Assembly: GCA_029941865.1 (NCBI GenBank)
Contig: JAPYTO010000002.1
Coordinates: 1-64,000, forward strand
Source: Fuerstiella sp.
Lineage (GTDB): Bacteria > Planctomycetota > Planctomycetia > Planctomycetales > Planctomycetaceae
Length of the DNA: 64,000 nt
Direction: 5' to 3'
In this document: positions 12,526-21,733 of the stretch, piece after piece
Layout: each line of letters starts with the position of its first letter
Position numbering within the stretch: position 1 is the stretch's first letter
Made by a program: the position numbers and the translations under genes
The notes under the pieces: model-generated
The model's input: the letters and a program-made list of their open reading frames with translations, nothing else
Databases searched by the model: none
Told to the model about the DNA's origin: nothing

Positions 12526-13629
12526 TTAGCCGCGTATGACGGGCCAGACGTCAACTTTTTCTGCGCCCCGGTAGATGTGGATGTGTCGATGCATCAGGAT
12601 GGTGTGATCTGAATAGCCCACCACCAGGCGGACCGAATCGCCGATCTTCAGGTCACGGGCGGTCCCTTCCAGCGAAAGGACGGCGTGCTCGGCGCTCAGG
12701 GAATCGATTGTGGCCCCGGTCACATCGAGCACTTCCGCAGGGTGAACGACAGGGTTGACGGCTTTTCTCCCACAATTCAGGACGGCTCGATCCAGCGAGG
12801 GCCGCGAAACCACGTCCGCGGTCAGAGTCAGAGCGGGCTCAACATCCTGAAGACCGCAGGCCTGGGTGTAGAAGAGATCTCCGAAGATTCCGCCTCCGGC
12901 CTGTAGTTCTGTCACTGCCTCGTGTTGTCCGGTGATCCAGAAGGAACCACTCCCTCCCGCACTCACAAAGTCGCAGCACACGCCTTCGTGCTGCATCGCA
13001 TCCCGGGTTTGTTCCAAAGCGTTCATGGCGTCAAAAATGGCCTTCTGTTTTTCCGCCGGATCAGCAATTGTCAAAAGGTGTCCTTCGTAGCCCATGATGC
13101 CAACCACCGATATGCCCGGCAGCTGGTCTGCTGCGACGGCCAGGCGGGTGGCGTCAACGCGGGGACGAACTCCGGTTCGCTGCATGCCAATATCGATGTC
13201 AATCAGCACCTGAAACTCGACACCGGCAAGTTGCGCGGCAGCTGAGAAGCGTTCCGCCTGCACATAGTGATCGATGGTCACCAGCAGGTTTGTCTGCTTT
13301 GACGCGGCGGCCAGACGGTTCAGCTGTGCTTCGGCCACGGCGATGTGGGCCAGCAGGACTGATGGTATGCCCGCAGTTGCCATCACTTCAACTTCTGCGA
13401 CGGTGGCCGCTGTCACCCCGCACGCACCGTACTGCACCAGCGTCTTCGCAATTTTCGGCTGGCTGTGCGCTTTGACGTGGGGACGCCACAGCTTGCCGAG
13501 GCTCAGAACTTCCTTTCCGATTCTGGTGGCATTGCGTTCCATCACTTCGAGATCGAGCCGTAGTTCGGGCATATGCTTGACTGGCCTTAATGAATTCCGG
13601 CCAGTGCTCGACAGGGTCGTGGTGGCCAT
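12526..13629 (-). CDS. DSD1-like PLP-dependent enzyme (alanine racemase N-terminal fold)
   Basis: This 367-residue protein belongs to the fold-III PLP enzymes related to D-threonine aldolase and eukaryotic-type D-serine dehydratase. The PLP-binding lysine is K53 in RPHVKAHSQPKIA. The barrel includes TAATVAEVEVMATAG, VLIDIDIGMQRTGV and VSAGGSGSF, a glycine-rich phosphate cradle. A C-terminal beta domain ends SDHTILMHRHIHIYRG. In characterised D-serine dehydratases a His/Cys pair in this tail binds zinc. Here the equivalent region is His-rich without an obvious Cys, which leaves aldolase versus dehydratase activity open. The likely substrate is a D-3-hydroxy amino acid. It is transcribed toward thiC but 458 bases away, so it is probably a separate unit. 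Confidence 0.85.
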   Translation of the reverse strand: MATTTLSSTGRNSLRPVKHMPELRLDLEVMERNATRIGKEVLSLGKLWRPHVKAHSQPKIAKTLVQYGACGVTAATVAEVEVMATAGIPSVLLAHIAVAEAQLNRLAAASKQTNLLVTIDHYVQAERFSAAAQLAGVEFQVLIDIDIGMQRTGVRPRVDATRLAVAADQLPGISVVGIMGYEGHLLTIADPAEKQKAIFDAMNALEQTRDAMQHEGVCCDFVSAGGSGSFWITGQHEAVTELQAGGGIFGDLFYTQACGLQDVEPALTLTADVVSRPSLDRAVLNCGRKAVNPVVHPAEVLDVTGATIDSLSAEHAVLSLEGTARDLKIGDSVRLVVGYSDHTILMHRHIHIYRGAEKVDVWPVIRG

Positions 13630-13850
13630 TCTGAGGTAAGACTTCGTCGGTCGGCCATTTCAACGCGGCTGTGGCGCCGGGCACGATCGAGCCAATCAAT
13701 GTATTCGGTTTAACCGTCGCAGAACAGGCTCAGAAACATCCCATGGGGATCATTCCCGTTTGCAGATGTCGAAAAGTCGACCGAGACTCAAGCAGGCATT
13801 TGACAACGATCTTCCCATTCACAAAAAATTGCAAGTACAAGGCAGGTACG

Positions 13851-14090
13851 ATGGAACAGCAAACCGCAACAGTCGACAACCGCAGCTTTGTGGATCGACG
13901 TGATTCCGGCACCGAAACGGGTGCGGCAGGATTTGAGCGACGTCAGTTTCGCGATGGCAATCGGTCAAGTCGCCCGGAAGTCACAGAATTTGCCGAAGCA
14001 GTCGACGAATACAAGGTCACACATCGCCGTCGCTTCATCACTTTCGAAGAGCTTTTTGATGTGATGTCAGGTCTCGGTTATCACAAGTAG
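13851..14090 (+). CDS. Small protein of uncharacterised family, paralog 1
   Basis: This protein has 79 residues from the ATG at 13851; the frame extends upstream to 13671, but those extra residues have no match in the paralog. The N-terminal half is charged and disordered-looking, with DRR and ERR motifs (FVDRRDSG, FERRQF). The C-terminal ~35 residues form a compact helical module, EFAEAVDEYK..FITFEELFDVMSGLGYHK. The same module, with the same spacing and the same kind of DRR-rich head, occurs in the gene at 14426. I recall similar orphans in other planctomycetes but no function. It lies 336 bases upstream of its paralog on the same strand. Confidence 0.7.
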   Translation: MEQQTATVDNRSFVDRRDSGTETGAAGFERRQFRDGNRSSRPEVTEFAEAVDEYKVTHRRRFITFEELFDVMSGLGYHK

Positions 14091-14425
14091 CCGGATCTTC
14101 GTGATAATGTGAATCGCAGAGCGGCGAGATAACCGGCACAGACGGGTATTTTCTGCAGTCGCTCATGTTTACTTTTGTTATCAGCTTCATTTAATCAGAT
14201 TATCTTCTCTCGTCATTCGTTTTTGTGGAAGAGTTCTAAAGTCCGGAAGGTCGGGCTGGTGGAACCATGCACAGGAAGTCAGGCAGGTGTTGCTCGTTTG
14301 TAAAGAGCGGCTCGTCCTGTTGCTCTTACTCAACGAATGAGAAGCCTTCCGCTGTGAGAAGTCTGTGTCCTTGTGGAATGGTCGTAGACAGACTCCGTTG
14401 TCCTCAAACGCGAGAGAACTGATTC
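14091..14425. other. Gap between the two small paralogs
   Basis: These 335 bases contain no open frame of note. There is an AT-rich stretch around 14165-14235, where a promoter for the second paralog could lie. Short imperfect inverted repeats follow, but no strong terminator or known RNA family is recognised. The spacing and local AT-richness suggest the two paralogs have separate promoters. Confidence 0.45.
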
Positions 14426-14776
14426 ATGATTGAAGTTGAACCGGACGTATTGGTCACAGAGCGCCGCGGGAACCGGCGTAGAAGTGCTGTCCCGGAAAAA
14501 ACTGTTTCCGCCCCTGCCGACACCTTCCTGGAAGAAACGGCTCCTGAGGTCACTGACCGTCGCAAACAGGACCGACGCCGTCAGATCGATCCCACGACGT
14601 GCGAACGAGACTATTCAGGTTCTGAAGTTGAATTCATGCGAGCCATGGACAACTACAAACGCAAGAGTGGTCGCCCGTTTCCAACGTGGAGCGAAGTACT
14701 GGAAGTGCTGACAAGCCTTGGCTACCGCAAGGTCGCTGAACCGACCACGATGGCGTGGCGTTCCAGCGGCGACTGA
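14426..14776 (+). CDS. Small protein of uncharacterised family, paralog 2
   Basis: This 116-residue protein has a long charged head containing [13 protein letters not shown] and DRRRQ, then the module [29 protein letters not shown], then a short tail (MAWRSSGD). The module aligns without gaps to paralog 1: phi-x-x-A-phi-(D/N)-x-YK, an aromatic-Thr pair, E-V/L, D/E-V and LGY-basic-K. The helix-turn-helix-like spacing would allow nucleic-acid or protein binding, but nothing proves this. The ATG at 14426 is followed by an unbroken frame, and a strong intrinsic terminator lies 15 bases after the stop, so this is a genuine short transcription unit. Confidence 0.75.
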   Translation: MIEVEPDVLVTERRGNRRRSAVPEKTVSAPADTFLEETAPEVTDRRKQDRRRQIDPTTCERDYSGSEVEFMRAMDNYKRKSGRPFPTWSEVLEVLTSLGYRKVAEPTTMAWRSSGD

Positions 14777-14790
14777 CAAGACACGATCAT

Positions 14791-14821
14791 CCCGGTCTCT
14801 CTTCAGGAGACCGGGACTTTC
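14791..14821 (+). terminator. Intrinsic terminator of small paralog 2
   Basis: A perfect 9-bp stem, CCCGGTCTC (14791-14799) and GAGACCGGG (14807-14815), with a 7-base loop is followed by ACTTTCT. It starts 15 bases after the stop at 14776. The miaE gene converges on it from the right. Confidence 0.8.
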
Positions 14822-14866
14822 TGTGCGCCCATCCGTTTCGCGCCACCGTGGACTTTCGCCGCGGTT

Positions 14867-15442
14867 TCAACTGTGGACACGGGGCAATTCGCAGCCCTCG
14901 GCGATGATCGTCGCTTCGGCCGCAGCCAGACCCTCAAGCCTGTCATGGACGATGTCGTCACTGCCATACGATTTTGCCAGACGGACATAGGTCGCATGAT
15001 GCCGCGCCTCTGATTCGTAAAGGCTGCCGTAGAATTCGCTTAGCTGTGCATTCTTCAGGTGATCGCGCAGCAATACGAACCGTTCGCAGCTGCGAGCTTC
15101 AATCAGCCCGGCGATCAGAAGTCGATCGACGGCTTTGTGCGGTTCCTGACGACGGCACAATTCCATCATCTTTCGCCCGTACGTGCCCGGCTTCATCTTG
15201 TAGAAACGAATCTCACGCTGCTTCAGCAGCGCCAGCACCAGATGAAAGTGCTCCAGCTCCTCGGTGACGATTTCCGTCATCTGCTGACACAGGTCTTCGT
15301 TTTCAACGTACTCAAACATCAGGTGCATGGCCGTCGAAGCCGCCTTCTGTTCACAATGAGCGTGGTCGATAAGCACAGCGTTCAGGTTTTGATCCACCTG
15401 AGCGAGCCAGCGGTCGGGAGATGTTGAATGAAGGTGCAGCAT
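14867..15442 (-). CDS. miaE: tRNA-(ms2io6A)-hydroxylase
   Basis: MiaE is a non-haem diiron monooxygenase that hydroxylates the isopentenyl group of 2-methylthio-N6-isopentenyladenosine at tRNA position 37. The ferritin-like four-helix bundle carries the diiron ligands: DHAHCEQKAAS (first E), TEELEHFHLVL (E-x2-H), GLIEARSCERF (E) and YESEARHHATYV (E-x2-H). The ATG at 15442 (MLHLHSTSP) was chosen because the family usually starts there and gives 191 residues. The frame continues upstream to 15622, but that extension looks like non-family sequence. Its substrate would need miaA and miaB, which are not in the window. It converges on small paralog 2. Confidence 0.92.
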   Translation of the reverse strand: MLHLHSTSPDRWLAQVDQNLNAVLIDHAHCEQKAASTAMHLMFEYVENEDLCQQMTEIVTEELEHFHLVLALLKQREIRFYKMKPGTYGRKMMELCRRQEPHKAVDRLLIAGLIEARSCERFVLLRDHLKNAQLSEFYGSLYESEARHHATYVRLAKSYGSDDIVHDRLEGLAAAEATIIAEGCELPRVHS

Positions 15443-15767
15443 GGTGTGATGATATTCGGTTCCGGCCCGCAGGCCAACGCTGACCGTCGTGAGTTTCCGG
15501 GGAACGCCGGAGCGTAGCGCGTGTTCAAGTCTAAGAATCAGGGTTGTTCCGTAGCCGAACTCGCCAGAGTTTGGAAGTTTTTCTCTATGTCGTCCAAAGT
15601 CTGGTGACTTCGGCTGCCTCAAAATTAAGACTTAACGAAGCACCTGCGGGCCGCTCCGCATCAGGAATTGGAAAAATTCCGTCCTGCACGCATTTCAGGA
15701 GCGACCAACGGCAGCGGGCCACCGTCTTCCGGGCGTCAGCCCGCATCGGCCGGCGGGCCGCCCCACC
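15443..15767. other. Gap between miaE and the fusion gene
   Basis: These 325 bases hold no convincing gene. Near 15730-15770 there is a very GC-rich stretch with nested short palindromes (GGGCGTCAGCCCGC, CGGCCGGCGGGCCG) just past the stop of the leftward AmmeMemoRadiSam fusion gene. It could slow or stop transcription but lacks a T-tract. Confidence 0.45.
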
Positions 15768-18700
15768 TCAACCGAGCAGCATGCCGGCGTAGCCGACGAC
15801 TCGGCTCTTGTCTCCGGAAACGTCGGCACTGGTAGAGTAACCGGCGCGTTGCATTTTCGACAGTTGACCGCCTGTTCGGAGTGCTTCCATCACGATCACG
15901 GCAGGCCGCAGGCCACACATGCTGATATTCTTCGATGTGACGGTGTTGAACAACTTTGCCGGGTCGAGCGATTCCATGGCCGTCAGCGCCATTTCGTCCA
16001 GCTTGCGGTTTTCTTCGTCCGTGGCAAAGTGATTCATGTCGCTGGAGATGACCAGCAGGGGCGGTGTCGGCAGTTCTGCGATGACAGCCGCCAATTGCTG
16101 TCCGAACTGCTGACAACGCTCCGCGTTGCCGCCGCCAATCGCGATGCCGACAACTTTTGCGTTTGGTGCCAGCCGGTGAAGCAAAGGCAGCTCCACTTCG
16201 ATGCAGTGTTCCTGAGCGTGAGCGGCTGAATCCAGTTCCAGGCCGTCGATTTGTTCGGCCAGCTTGTTTGCTAACTCCTGGTCCGCGGCGACTGTTGCGT
16301 CGGGAAGCTGCCAGGTAGTGTGCGGTGCGACAGCCCACTCGACACCGTGTCGCGTGTGCTTCGGACCGATGATGATCACCGTCTCGGGAATTTCGATGCT
16401 CTTCAACACATCACCGGCGATGCGTCCGGAAAACTGAAGTCCGGCGTGAGGCACCATGACTGCCGGCCACGTTGTTTTTGTTGCAGGAATCTGTCCAAGG
16501 CAGTCGGAAACGATCTTCGCGAGCGTAGGAGCATCCGCCGGATAGAATCGTCCCGCCACGCCGGCCGGACGAATCTCGGTCCCGGGCTGGGCCTGCGGCA
16601 CGTTGCTGTTGCCGATTGCATCCGCGGTGGACCTTGCCGCAAAACTGAACACCTGGGCCGCCGCCGGCACGCTGACCCTCGCTGCCGCAGCCGCTGTCTC
16701 AACCAATTCAGCCGCCGCAGCATCCCGCTGGAATTGCCACGCCGTGCGGCCTGACTCAGCCACCATCACGGCTCTGGTTTGTGGATCAATGCCTCCTGAG
16801 TCGCAGGCTGCCACAGTTCCGTGCATGGCGGAATCGGCAAACAGCACAATGTCGACGACCATTTGTCGCATCAGCTGACTGTTCACCCGTGACGTGCGTA
16901 ACCAATTGGCCGCGGCGCCGGTCAACTGCAACAGGGTTGTCTGTAATGCAAATCCGTGGCGAACCTGAATCTGCGAAAACGTGGCATGTTGATCCGAACC
17001 GGGAAATGTCAGTCGAAGGGCAATGCCATCGACCGTGCCGTCCGAACAATTCGCCGGAAAACATCCCGGCACGGCGCCTTGGTATCCGGCGATGATGTTG
17101 GTCTTCGCGAATGCCGCCAGCGTCTCAATTTCTGCCTGACTGAAGGGGTGTTGCAGGTCAGCAACATTGTCAGTCAGTACCGACGCATCGAAATCACGTT
17201 CGATCATGCGACCTTCGAAGCGTGTCAGCTGCGCATCCGGCTGCTGCCATGCAGTGATCGGCAACCCCGCTTTGTGACATACCTGATCCAGAAATGTTCG
17301 GGAATCCCAGTTGCGTTCGATGGCCACGATCGGCAGCAGCAGACCGGCCTTGTTGCCCCGTGCGATCCTGAGGCCGTGCTTACCGACTTCAACGGCGTCA
17401 GCACGCCGTTCACCCTGCTGAGTGATCGGTTCAAAGTTGAACAGCAGCGTGACATCCAGTGTCAGGTACGGCAGTTCTGACGCGGACACTGGAGGAAACC
17501 GATGATCCTCAACTGCCGTTCGAGTGCCCGATTGCGTCAGTGCCGCAAGCAGCTTCATCGGCTGCCCCAGACTGCCGCAGCAGCCTCGCAGTTGCCCCCG
17601 CCGTTTCAACGTGACAAACGTTCCCATCACGGTTTCGTCCGCTGCGTTTAGTAACGTGGGATCGCTCAGGCGCACGGGCCGTTTGTTCACGGCGGCCTGC
17701 ACGATTTCGCACGCCGCTTTATGAATCGCGGATTCCTGTTCCGTCGTCAGCGCTGGGCTTTCCCGAACTGTCTGCATCGTTTCATTCGCTTTGGGGTGGA
17801 GATTCCGGCTGTCATTGGACGTCTGCGTCACGGGTTGCGTGGCTGTTCCGAGTTGTACCAGATTACCGGGGACTGCGGTGGCGTGATCTGCGGCCGATCC
17901 ATATTCACTAATCTGAATCGGCTGACGCTTTCGGCCCCATGTTCCGGGGGCGTCGTCAAAGTGTCCCGCGATTTCAGTGCCACACGCGCCGCAGCGATTT
18001 GCGGTCATGCTGTATCTGCCCAACTGGTGCCAGTCGCGTTCAATCAGCAGCTCGTTGCAGTTTGGGCACCAGGTACTCTGATTCTGCACATCGTTGACAT
18101 TGCCCACGTACACAAAACGAAGTCCCTGTTCGCCAGCGATCTGCTTTGCCATCAACAACGTTTCGTGAGGCGTGCGGCCCAGATCCATCATGCGGAAATC
18201 CGGATGAAAGGCCGTAAAGTGAACCGGGACGTCAGCTCCCACACTGTCCAGAACCCAGTCGCACATCTGACGAAGTTCGTCCGCGGAATCGTTGGCATCC
18301 GGAATGATCAGATTGGTGATTTCGAACCAGACGTCGCTTTCGTGCTTCAGCCACTTCAACGTGTCCAGGACAGGTTGAAGATGTGAATAAGTAATCTTGT
18401 GATAGAAGTCCTCGGTGAATGCTTTCAGGTCGACGTTAGCAGCATCCATCGCGTGAAAAAAAGCCGGCCGCGCCGCTGGTGAAATGTACCCCGAGGTGAC
18501 AGCCACCGATTTGATGCCACGTTCACGACAAGCCTTCGCCGTGTCGATCGCGTATTCGGCCCAGATAATCGGATCGTTGTACGTATAGGCGACGCTGCGG
18601 CAGCCCGTCTGCTGCGCGGCGGCAGCAATCATCTCCGGCATCGCCAGCTCACTCAGTCGCTCCACCTCCCGAGATTTTGAGATATCCCAGTTCTGACAGA

Positions 18701-19013
18701 ACTTGCAGCCCAGATTGCACCCCGCTGTCCCAAACGACAGCACTGCGGTACCCGGGTAAAAATGATTGAGTGGTTTTTTTTCGATGGGATCTATGCAGAA
18801 ACCCGTGCTCTTTCCGTATGTCGTCAGCTGCATCTGACCTTCAACGTTCTGCCGCACAAAGCAGAAGCCGCGATCGCCGGGCTTCATGTGACATTCACGA
18901 GGACAAAGGTCACAGACAATACGTCCGTCCTCTTCCGTCGTGTGCCACCAGCCGCCGGCAATGTCACCTGCGCTGCCAGGCTTTGACGGTGGAGGTAAAG
19001 AAACTGAGTGCAT
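15768..19013 (-). CDS. AmmeMemoRadiSam triple fusion: radical SAM + AMMECR1 + MEMO1
   Basis: The 1081 residues join three normally separate proteins of the AmmeMemoRadiSam system. Residues ~1-365 are the radical SAM enzyme: an N-terminal Cys set (C34, C37, C41, C51), the cluster motif C99-x3-C103-x2-C106 (AGCNLGCKFCQNW) and a zinc-ribbon-like tail (C316, C319, C341, C344). Residues ~420-615 are AMMECR1, with the hallmark LRGCCGSL at 475-482. Residues ~620-800 form an extra Ala-rich domain with MHG and GIDPQTRAVMV segments that I cannot name. Residues ~813-1081 are MEMO1, with H856 (VPHAGLQFSG), H885, H936, D992/H995 (SSDMNHF) and C1033 as the metal/active-site set. Family context says the three parts act together, with unknown chemistry. 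The start at 19013 puts the first Cys motif at a usual position. No partner gene is adjacent. Confidence 0.93.
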   Translation of the reverse strand: MHSVSLPPPSKPGSAGDIAGGWWHTTEEDGRIVCDLCPRECHMKPGDRGFCFVRQNVEGQMQLTTYGKSTGFCIDPIEKKPLNHFYPGTAVLSFGTAGCNLGCKFCQNWDISKSREVERLSELAMPEMIAAAAQQTGCRSVAYTYNDPIIWAEYAIDTAKACRERGIKSVAVTSGYISPAARPAFFHAMDAANVDLKAFTEDFYHKITYSHLQPVLDTLKWLKHESDVWFEITNLIIPDANDSADELRQMCDWVLDSVGADVPVHFTAFHPDFRMMDLGRTPHETLLMAKQIAGEQGLRFVYVGNVNDVQNQSTWCPNCNELLIERDWHQLGRYSMTANRCGACGTEIAGHFDDAPGTWGRKRQPIQISEYGSAADHATAVPGNLVQLGTATQPVTQTSNDSRNLHPKANETMQTVRESPALTTEQESAIHKAACEIVQAAVNKRPVRLSDPTLLNAADETVMGTFVTLKRRGQLRGCCGSLGQPMKLLAALTQSGTRTAVEDHRFPPVSASELPYLTLDVTLLFNFEPITQQGERRADAVEVGKHGLRIARGNKAGLLLPIVAIERNWDSRTFLDQVCHKAGLPITAWQQPDAQLTRFEGRMIERDFDASVLTDNVADLQHPFSQAEIETLAAFAKTNIIAGYQGAVPGCFPANCSDGTVDGIALRLTFPGSDQHATFSQIQVRHGFALQTTLLQLTGAAANWLRTSRVNSQLMRQMVVDIVLFADSAMHGTVAACDSGGIDPQTRAVMVAESGRTAWQFQRDAAAAELVETAAAAARVSVPAAAQVFSFAARSTADAIGNSNVPQAQPGTEIRPAGVAGRFYPADAPTLAKIVSDCLGQIPATKTTWPAVMVPHAGLQFSGRIAGDVLKSIEIPETVIIIGPKHTRHGVEWAVAPHTTWQLPDATVAADQELANKLAEQIDGLELDSAAHAQEHCIEVELPLLHRLAPNAKVVGIAIGGGNAERCQQFGQQLAAVIAELPTPPLLVISSDMNHFATDEENRKLDEMALTAMESLDPAKLFNTVTSKNISMCGLRPAVIVMEALRTGGQLSKMQRAGYSTSADVSGDKSRVVGYAGMLLG

Positions 19014-19346
19014 GGTTTACCGAATTGAGCTTTGTACCATCGTAATGTAGCGTCGTTCAGTATCTTGCCCGAATTCATGGTCCAGGAAAAGCAAAAAACG
19101 TTGCCGCACCGGATCGCGTGACTGGTCTGGCTCAGGTCCTCGAAATTCGGCCTGCGAATCGCGCCAACGATGAAACGGGATTGGCGGTTCCAATGGAAGA
19201 GCTCTGCGGCGCGATCTGTATTCCCTTCCTCAGTTGATATGAAGAGCCAAATGCGGTGCAATGATCAACCTGCGGCCCGGGTGTGAAACCCGCTCGTGCC
19301 GGTTGTTGAACTGTTTCGGGTCAGAACGTCTTCGGGAATATGTTGA
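19014..19346. other. Divergent promoter gap
   Basis: These 333 bases separate the leftward AmmeMemoRadiSam fusion from the rightward amidohydrolase, so both promoters should lie here. I see no confident -35/-10 pair, riboswitch or reading frame. A short CCCGG/CCGGG-type hairpin occurs near 19270-19300. Confidence 0.45.
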
Positions 19347-20297
19347 ATGCACGGTTTTCGCACATTGGTCGCGGTATTGGTCCTCGTCCCCGCCACAACG
19401 ACCTTCGCAGAAGAGAAACCTGGCGATCTGCCATTACCGAACGTGCATCATCTGATCGACACTCATATTCATCTGTTTGACACTCGGCGGCCAAACGGAG
19501 TTCCGTGGCCGCCAGCGGATGACAAGGTGCTGTACAAGCCGCATCTGCCTGAGGAGTATTCACGCATTGCGAAATCGGCAGGTGTCACTGGGGTTGTGAT
19601 CGTCGAAGCAAGTGATCGGCTGGAAGACAATAAGTGGGTGCTGGACCAGGTTGCCGGCGATCCGTTCTACGTCGCTCTGGTGGGCAACATCGATCCGAAT
19701 CGGAAAGACTTCGGCAAACTCCTGAAACGCCTCCGCAAAGACAAACGTTTTGTTGGCATTCGAGCCCGCACCAGCACGCCGATCGACTACACGCACCCAC
19801 AGGTGCTGGCGAATTTCCGTTTGCTCGAACTGGCGGGACTGTCACTCGACATTCTGGCGAATGGAAAAGGGATCGAAGGCGTAAAAGAAGTTGATGTTCT
19901 GGCCGCAAGTGTTCCGCAGCTTCGAATCGTCGTGGACCATGTGCTGGGCTATGACATCGACGGCAAGCCTCCCGGCAAAGAGTGGATTGATGCCGTGGCG
20001 AGTCTGGCAAAGCACCCAAATGTTTACTGCAAAGTGTCCGGGCTGTATCAACGATGTACGCAGCAACCTGCTCCACAAGACCCGGCCCATTACCAAACCG
20101 TGCTGGATCCGTTATGGCAGCACTTCGGTTCCGAACGATTAATCTACGGCAGCAACTGGCCCTGCACAAAGAAGAGCGGCGACTACGCCAGCTTCGTTCG
20201 TCTGGTGAACGCGTACTTTTCCGCGAAGGGACAGGACGCCAGCGAACGATACTTCTGGAAAAACGCAGCGACCGCGTACGGTCTGTCGCTCGATTAG
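19347..20297 (+). CDS. Secreted amidohydrolase-family metal-dependent hydrolase
   Basis: This 316-residue protein has a signal peptide (FRTLVAVLVLVPATTTFAEE, cleavage near residue 22). It folds as a TIM-barrel amidohydrolase of the amidohydrolase_2 type, the group that includes 2-pyrone-4,6-dicarboxylate lactonase and L-fucono-lactonase. The metal motif H-x-H is in LIDTHIHLFDTRRP. Later barrel elements include RIVVDHVLGY (His), NVYCKVSGLY and the C-terminal GSNWPCT, where a Cys replaces the more common acidic residue context. The substrate is probably a sugar- or aromatic-derived lactone, consistent with periplasmic carbohydrate processing in planctomycetes. It stands alone, diverging from the fusion gene and converging on the UDP-sugar dehydrogenase. 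Confidence 0.85.
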   Translation: MHGFRTLVAVLVLVPATTTFAEEKPGDLPLPNVHHLIDTHIHLFDTRRPNGVPWPPADDKVLYKPHLPEEYSRIAKSAGVTGVVIVEASDRLEDNKWVLDQVAGDPFYVALVGNIDPNRKDFGKLLKRLRKDKRFVGIRARTSTPIDYTHPQVLANFRLLELAGLSLDILANGKGIEGVKEVDVLAASVPQLRIVVDHVLGYDIDGKPPGKEWIDAVASLAKHPNVYCKVSGLYQRCTQQPAPQDPAHYQTVLDPLWQHFGSERLIYGSNWPCTKKSGDYASFVRLVNAYFSAKGQDASERYFWKNAATAYGLSLD

Positions 20298-20380
20298 GGG
20301 GCCATTGAAATTGAATTTCACCCGGCCGAAATCAAACATCGTCGGCAATCGACGGCCTGACTCCAACGAGTTGCAGATCA

Positions 20381-21733
20381 TCAGGCTTTGAAGATCTTAT
20401 CGCGTCCCACTTCAACACCGCTGGTGGCGTTTCGGGTGTCGAGCACCATCGTCGAATGTTCCACGATGAAGTCGTAATCGTACGACGAATGGTCGGTGGC
20501 AATCAGCACACAGTCCTGTTCGGCAAGGAAGTCCGCCGTCAGTTCTTCGCTTTCCATGGGCGGGACGTCGTGATGCCGCACCTGTGGCAACACGGGGATG
20601 TGAGGGTCGTTGTAGGTCACATCAGCGCCGCGTTCCAGCAGTAGTTCCAGCAGATCAAACGATGGACTTTCTCGGGGATCGTCCACGTCTTTCTTATAAG
20701 CCATTCCTAACAGACAGATTTTGCTGCCCTTAATCGGCTTGCCGGCGTTGTTGAGGAATTCCGCCAACTGGCTGATCACGTAACGTGGCATTCGCGAATT
20801 GACTTCGCCGGCCAGTTCGATGAAACGAGTGCTCATGCCCTGACGACGTGCCAGCCAGCTGAGATAGAACGGGTCAATCGGGATGCAATGTCCACCAAGT
20901 CCCGGTCCGGGATAAAACGCCTGAAATCCAAAAGGCTTTGTTTTGGCCGCGTTAACGACATCCCAGATGTCGATGCCCATCTGGTCGAACAGCGTCTTCA
21001 GTTCATTGACCAGAGCGATGTTAACGGCGCGGTAGGTGTTTTCGAGAATCTTGCAGGCTTCCGCGACTTCGGCGCTGGCAACGGGGATGACCTGAACAAT
21101 GGCCTTCGAGTACAGACTGCAGGCCAGGTCGCAACCTGTTTGATCGTAACCGCCGACGACCTTGGGAATTCCCGCTGCCGTGAAATCAGGATTGCCTGGG
21201 TCTTCGCGTTCCGGACTGTACGCCACAAAGTAATCTTCTCCGCATTTGAGTCCGCCTGCGTTACCTTCGAGGATCGGCACCATCACGTCGCGGGTGGTTG
21301 TGGGGTAAGTCGTGCTTTCCAGAATCACAAGCTGGCCGGGCCGCAGCGTCGCAGCAATCGCCTGAGCGGTGAGTTCCACGTATTTCAGGTCGGGGTCACG
21401 GCTTTCTGTTAATGGCGTCGGCACACAAATCAGCAGCACGTCCGCATCGCCAAGACGTTCCATATCGGACGTCGGTTCCAGCACGTCGCGTTCGATCCAA
21501 TCGGCGACGGTGGCCGATTCCACATGTTTGATATAACTGCGTCCGGCTGACAGAGCGTCCACCTTGCTTTTGTCAACGTCGTAACCAATGCAGCGGAACC
21601 CGGCGTTTGTAAAGGCACTGATCAGCGGCAGGCCAACGTAGCCAAGACCGATGATTCCTATCTGTGCCGTTTGGTTTTCAATCTTTTGAAGAACGTCAGC
21701 AGCAATCGAATCAGGCACAACAGATTGGCTCAT
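20381..21733 (-). CDS. Nucleotide-sugar (UDP-HexNAc) 6-dehydrogenase, WbpA/WecC type
   Basis: The enzyme performs two successive NAD-dependent oxidations at C6 of a UDP-sugar, giving a uronic acid for polysaccharide synthesis. It has an N-terminal Rossmann domain (IGIIGLGYVGLP), a SAGRSYIKHV segment, the ILESTTYPTTT and YSPEREDPGN motifs typical of UDP-N-acetyl-mannosamine/glucosamine dehydrogenases, and catalytic Cys in GLGGHCIPIDPFYL. The C-terminal domain has LGMAYKKDVDDPRESPS. The start used is ATG at 21733 (MSQSVVPDS), giving 450 residues; the frame runs on to 21871, but the extra 46 residues are not family-like. The lack of adjacent glycosyltransferases means the final polymer cannot be named. 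Confidence 0.9.
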   Translation of the reverse strand: MSQSVVPDSIAADVLQKIENQTAQIGIIGLGYVGLPLISAFTNAGFRCIGYDVDKSKVDALSAGRSYIKHVESATVADWIERDVLEPTSDMERLGDADVLLICVPTPLTESRDPDLKYVELTAQAIAATLRPGQLVILESTTYPTTTRDVMVPILEGNAGGLKCGEDYFVAYSPEREDPGNPDFTAAGIPKVVGGYDQTGCDLACSLYSKAIVQVIPVASAEVAEACKILENTYRAVNIALVNELKTLFDQMGIDIWDVVNAAKTKPFGFQAFYPGPGLGGHCIPIDPFYLSWLARRQGMSTRFIELAGEVNSRMPRYVISQLAEFLNNAGKPIKGSKICLLGMAYKKDVDDPRESPSFDLLELLLERGADVTYNDPHIPVLPQVRHHDVPPMESEELTADFLAEQDCVLIATDHSSYDYDFIVEHSTMVLDTRNATSGVEVGRDKIFKA

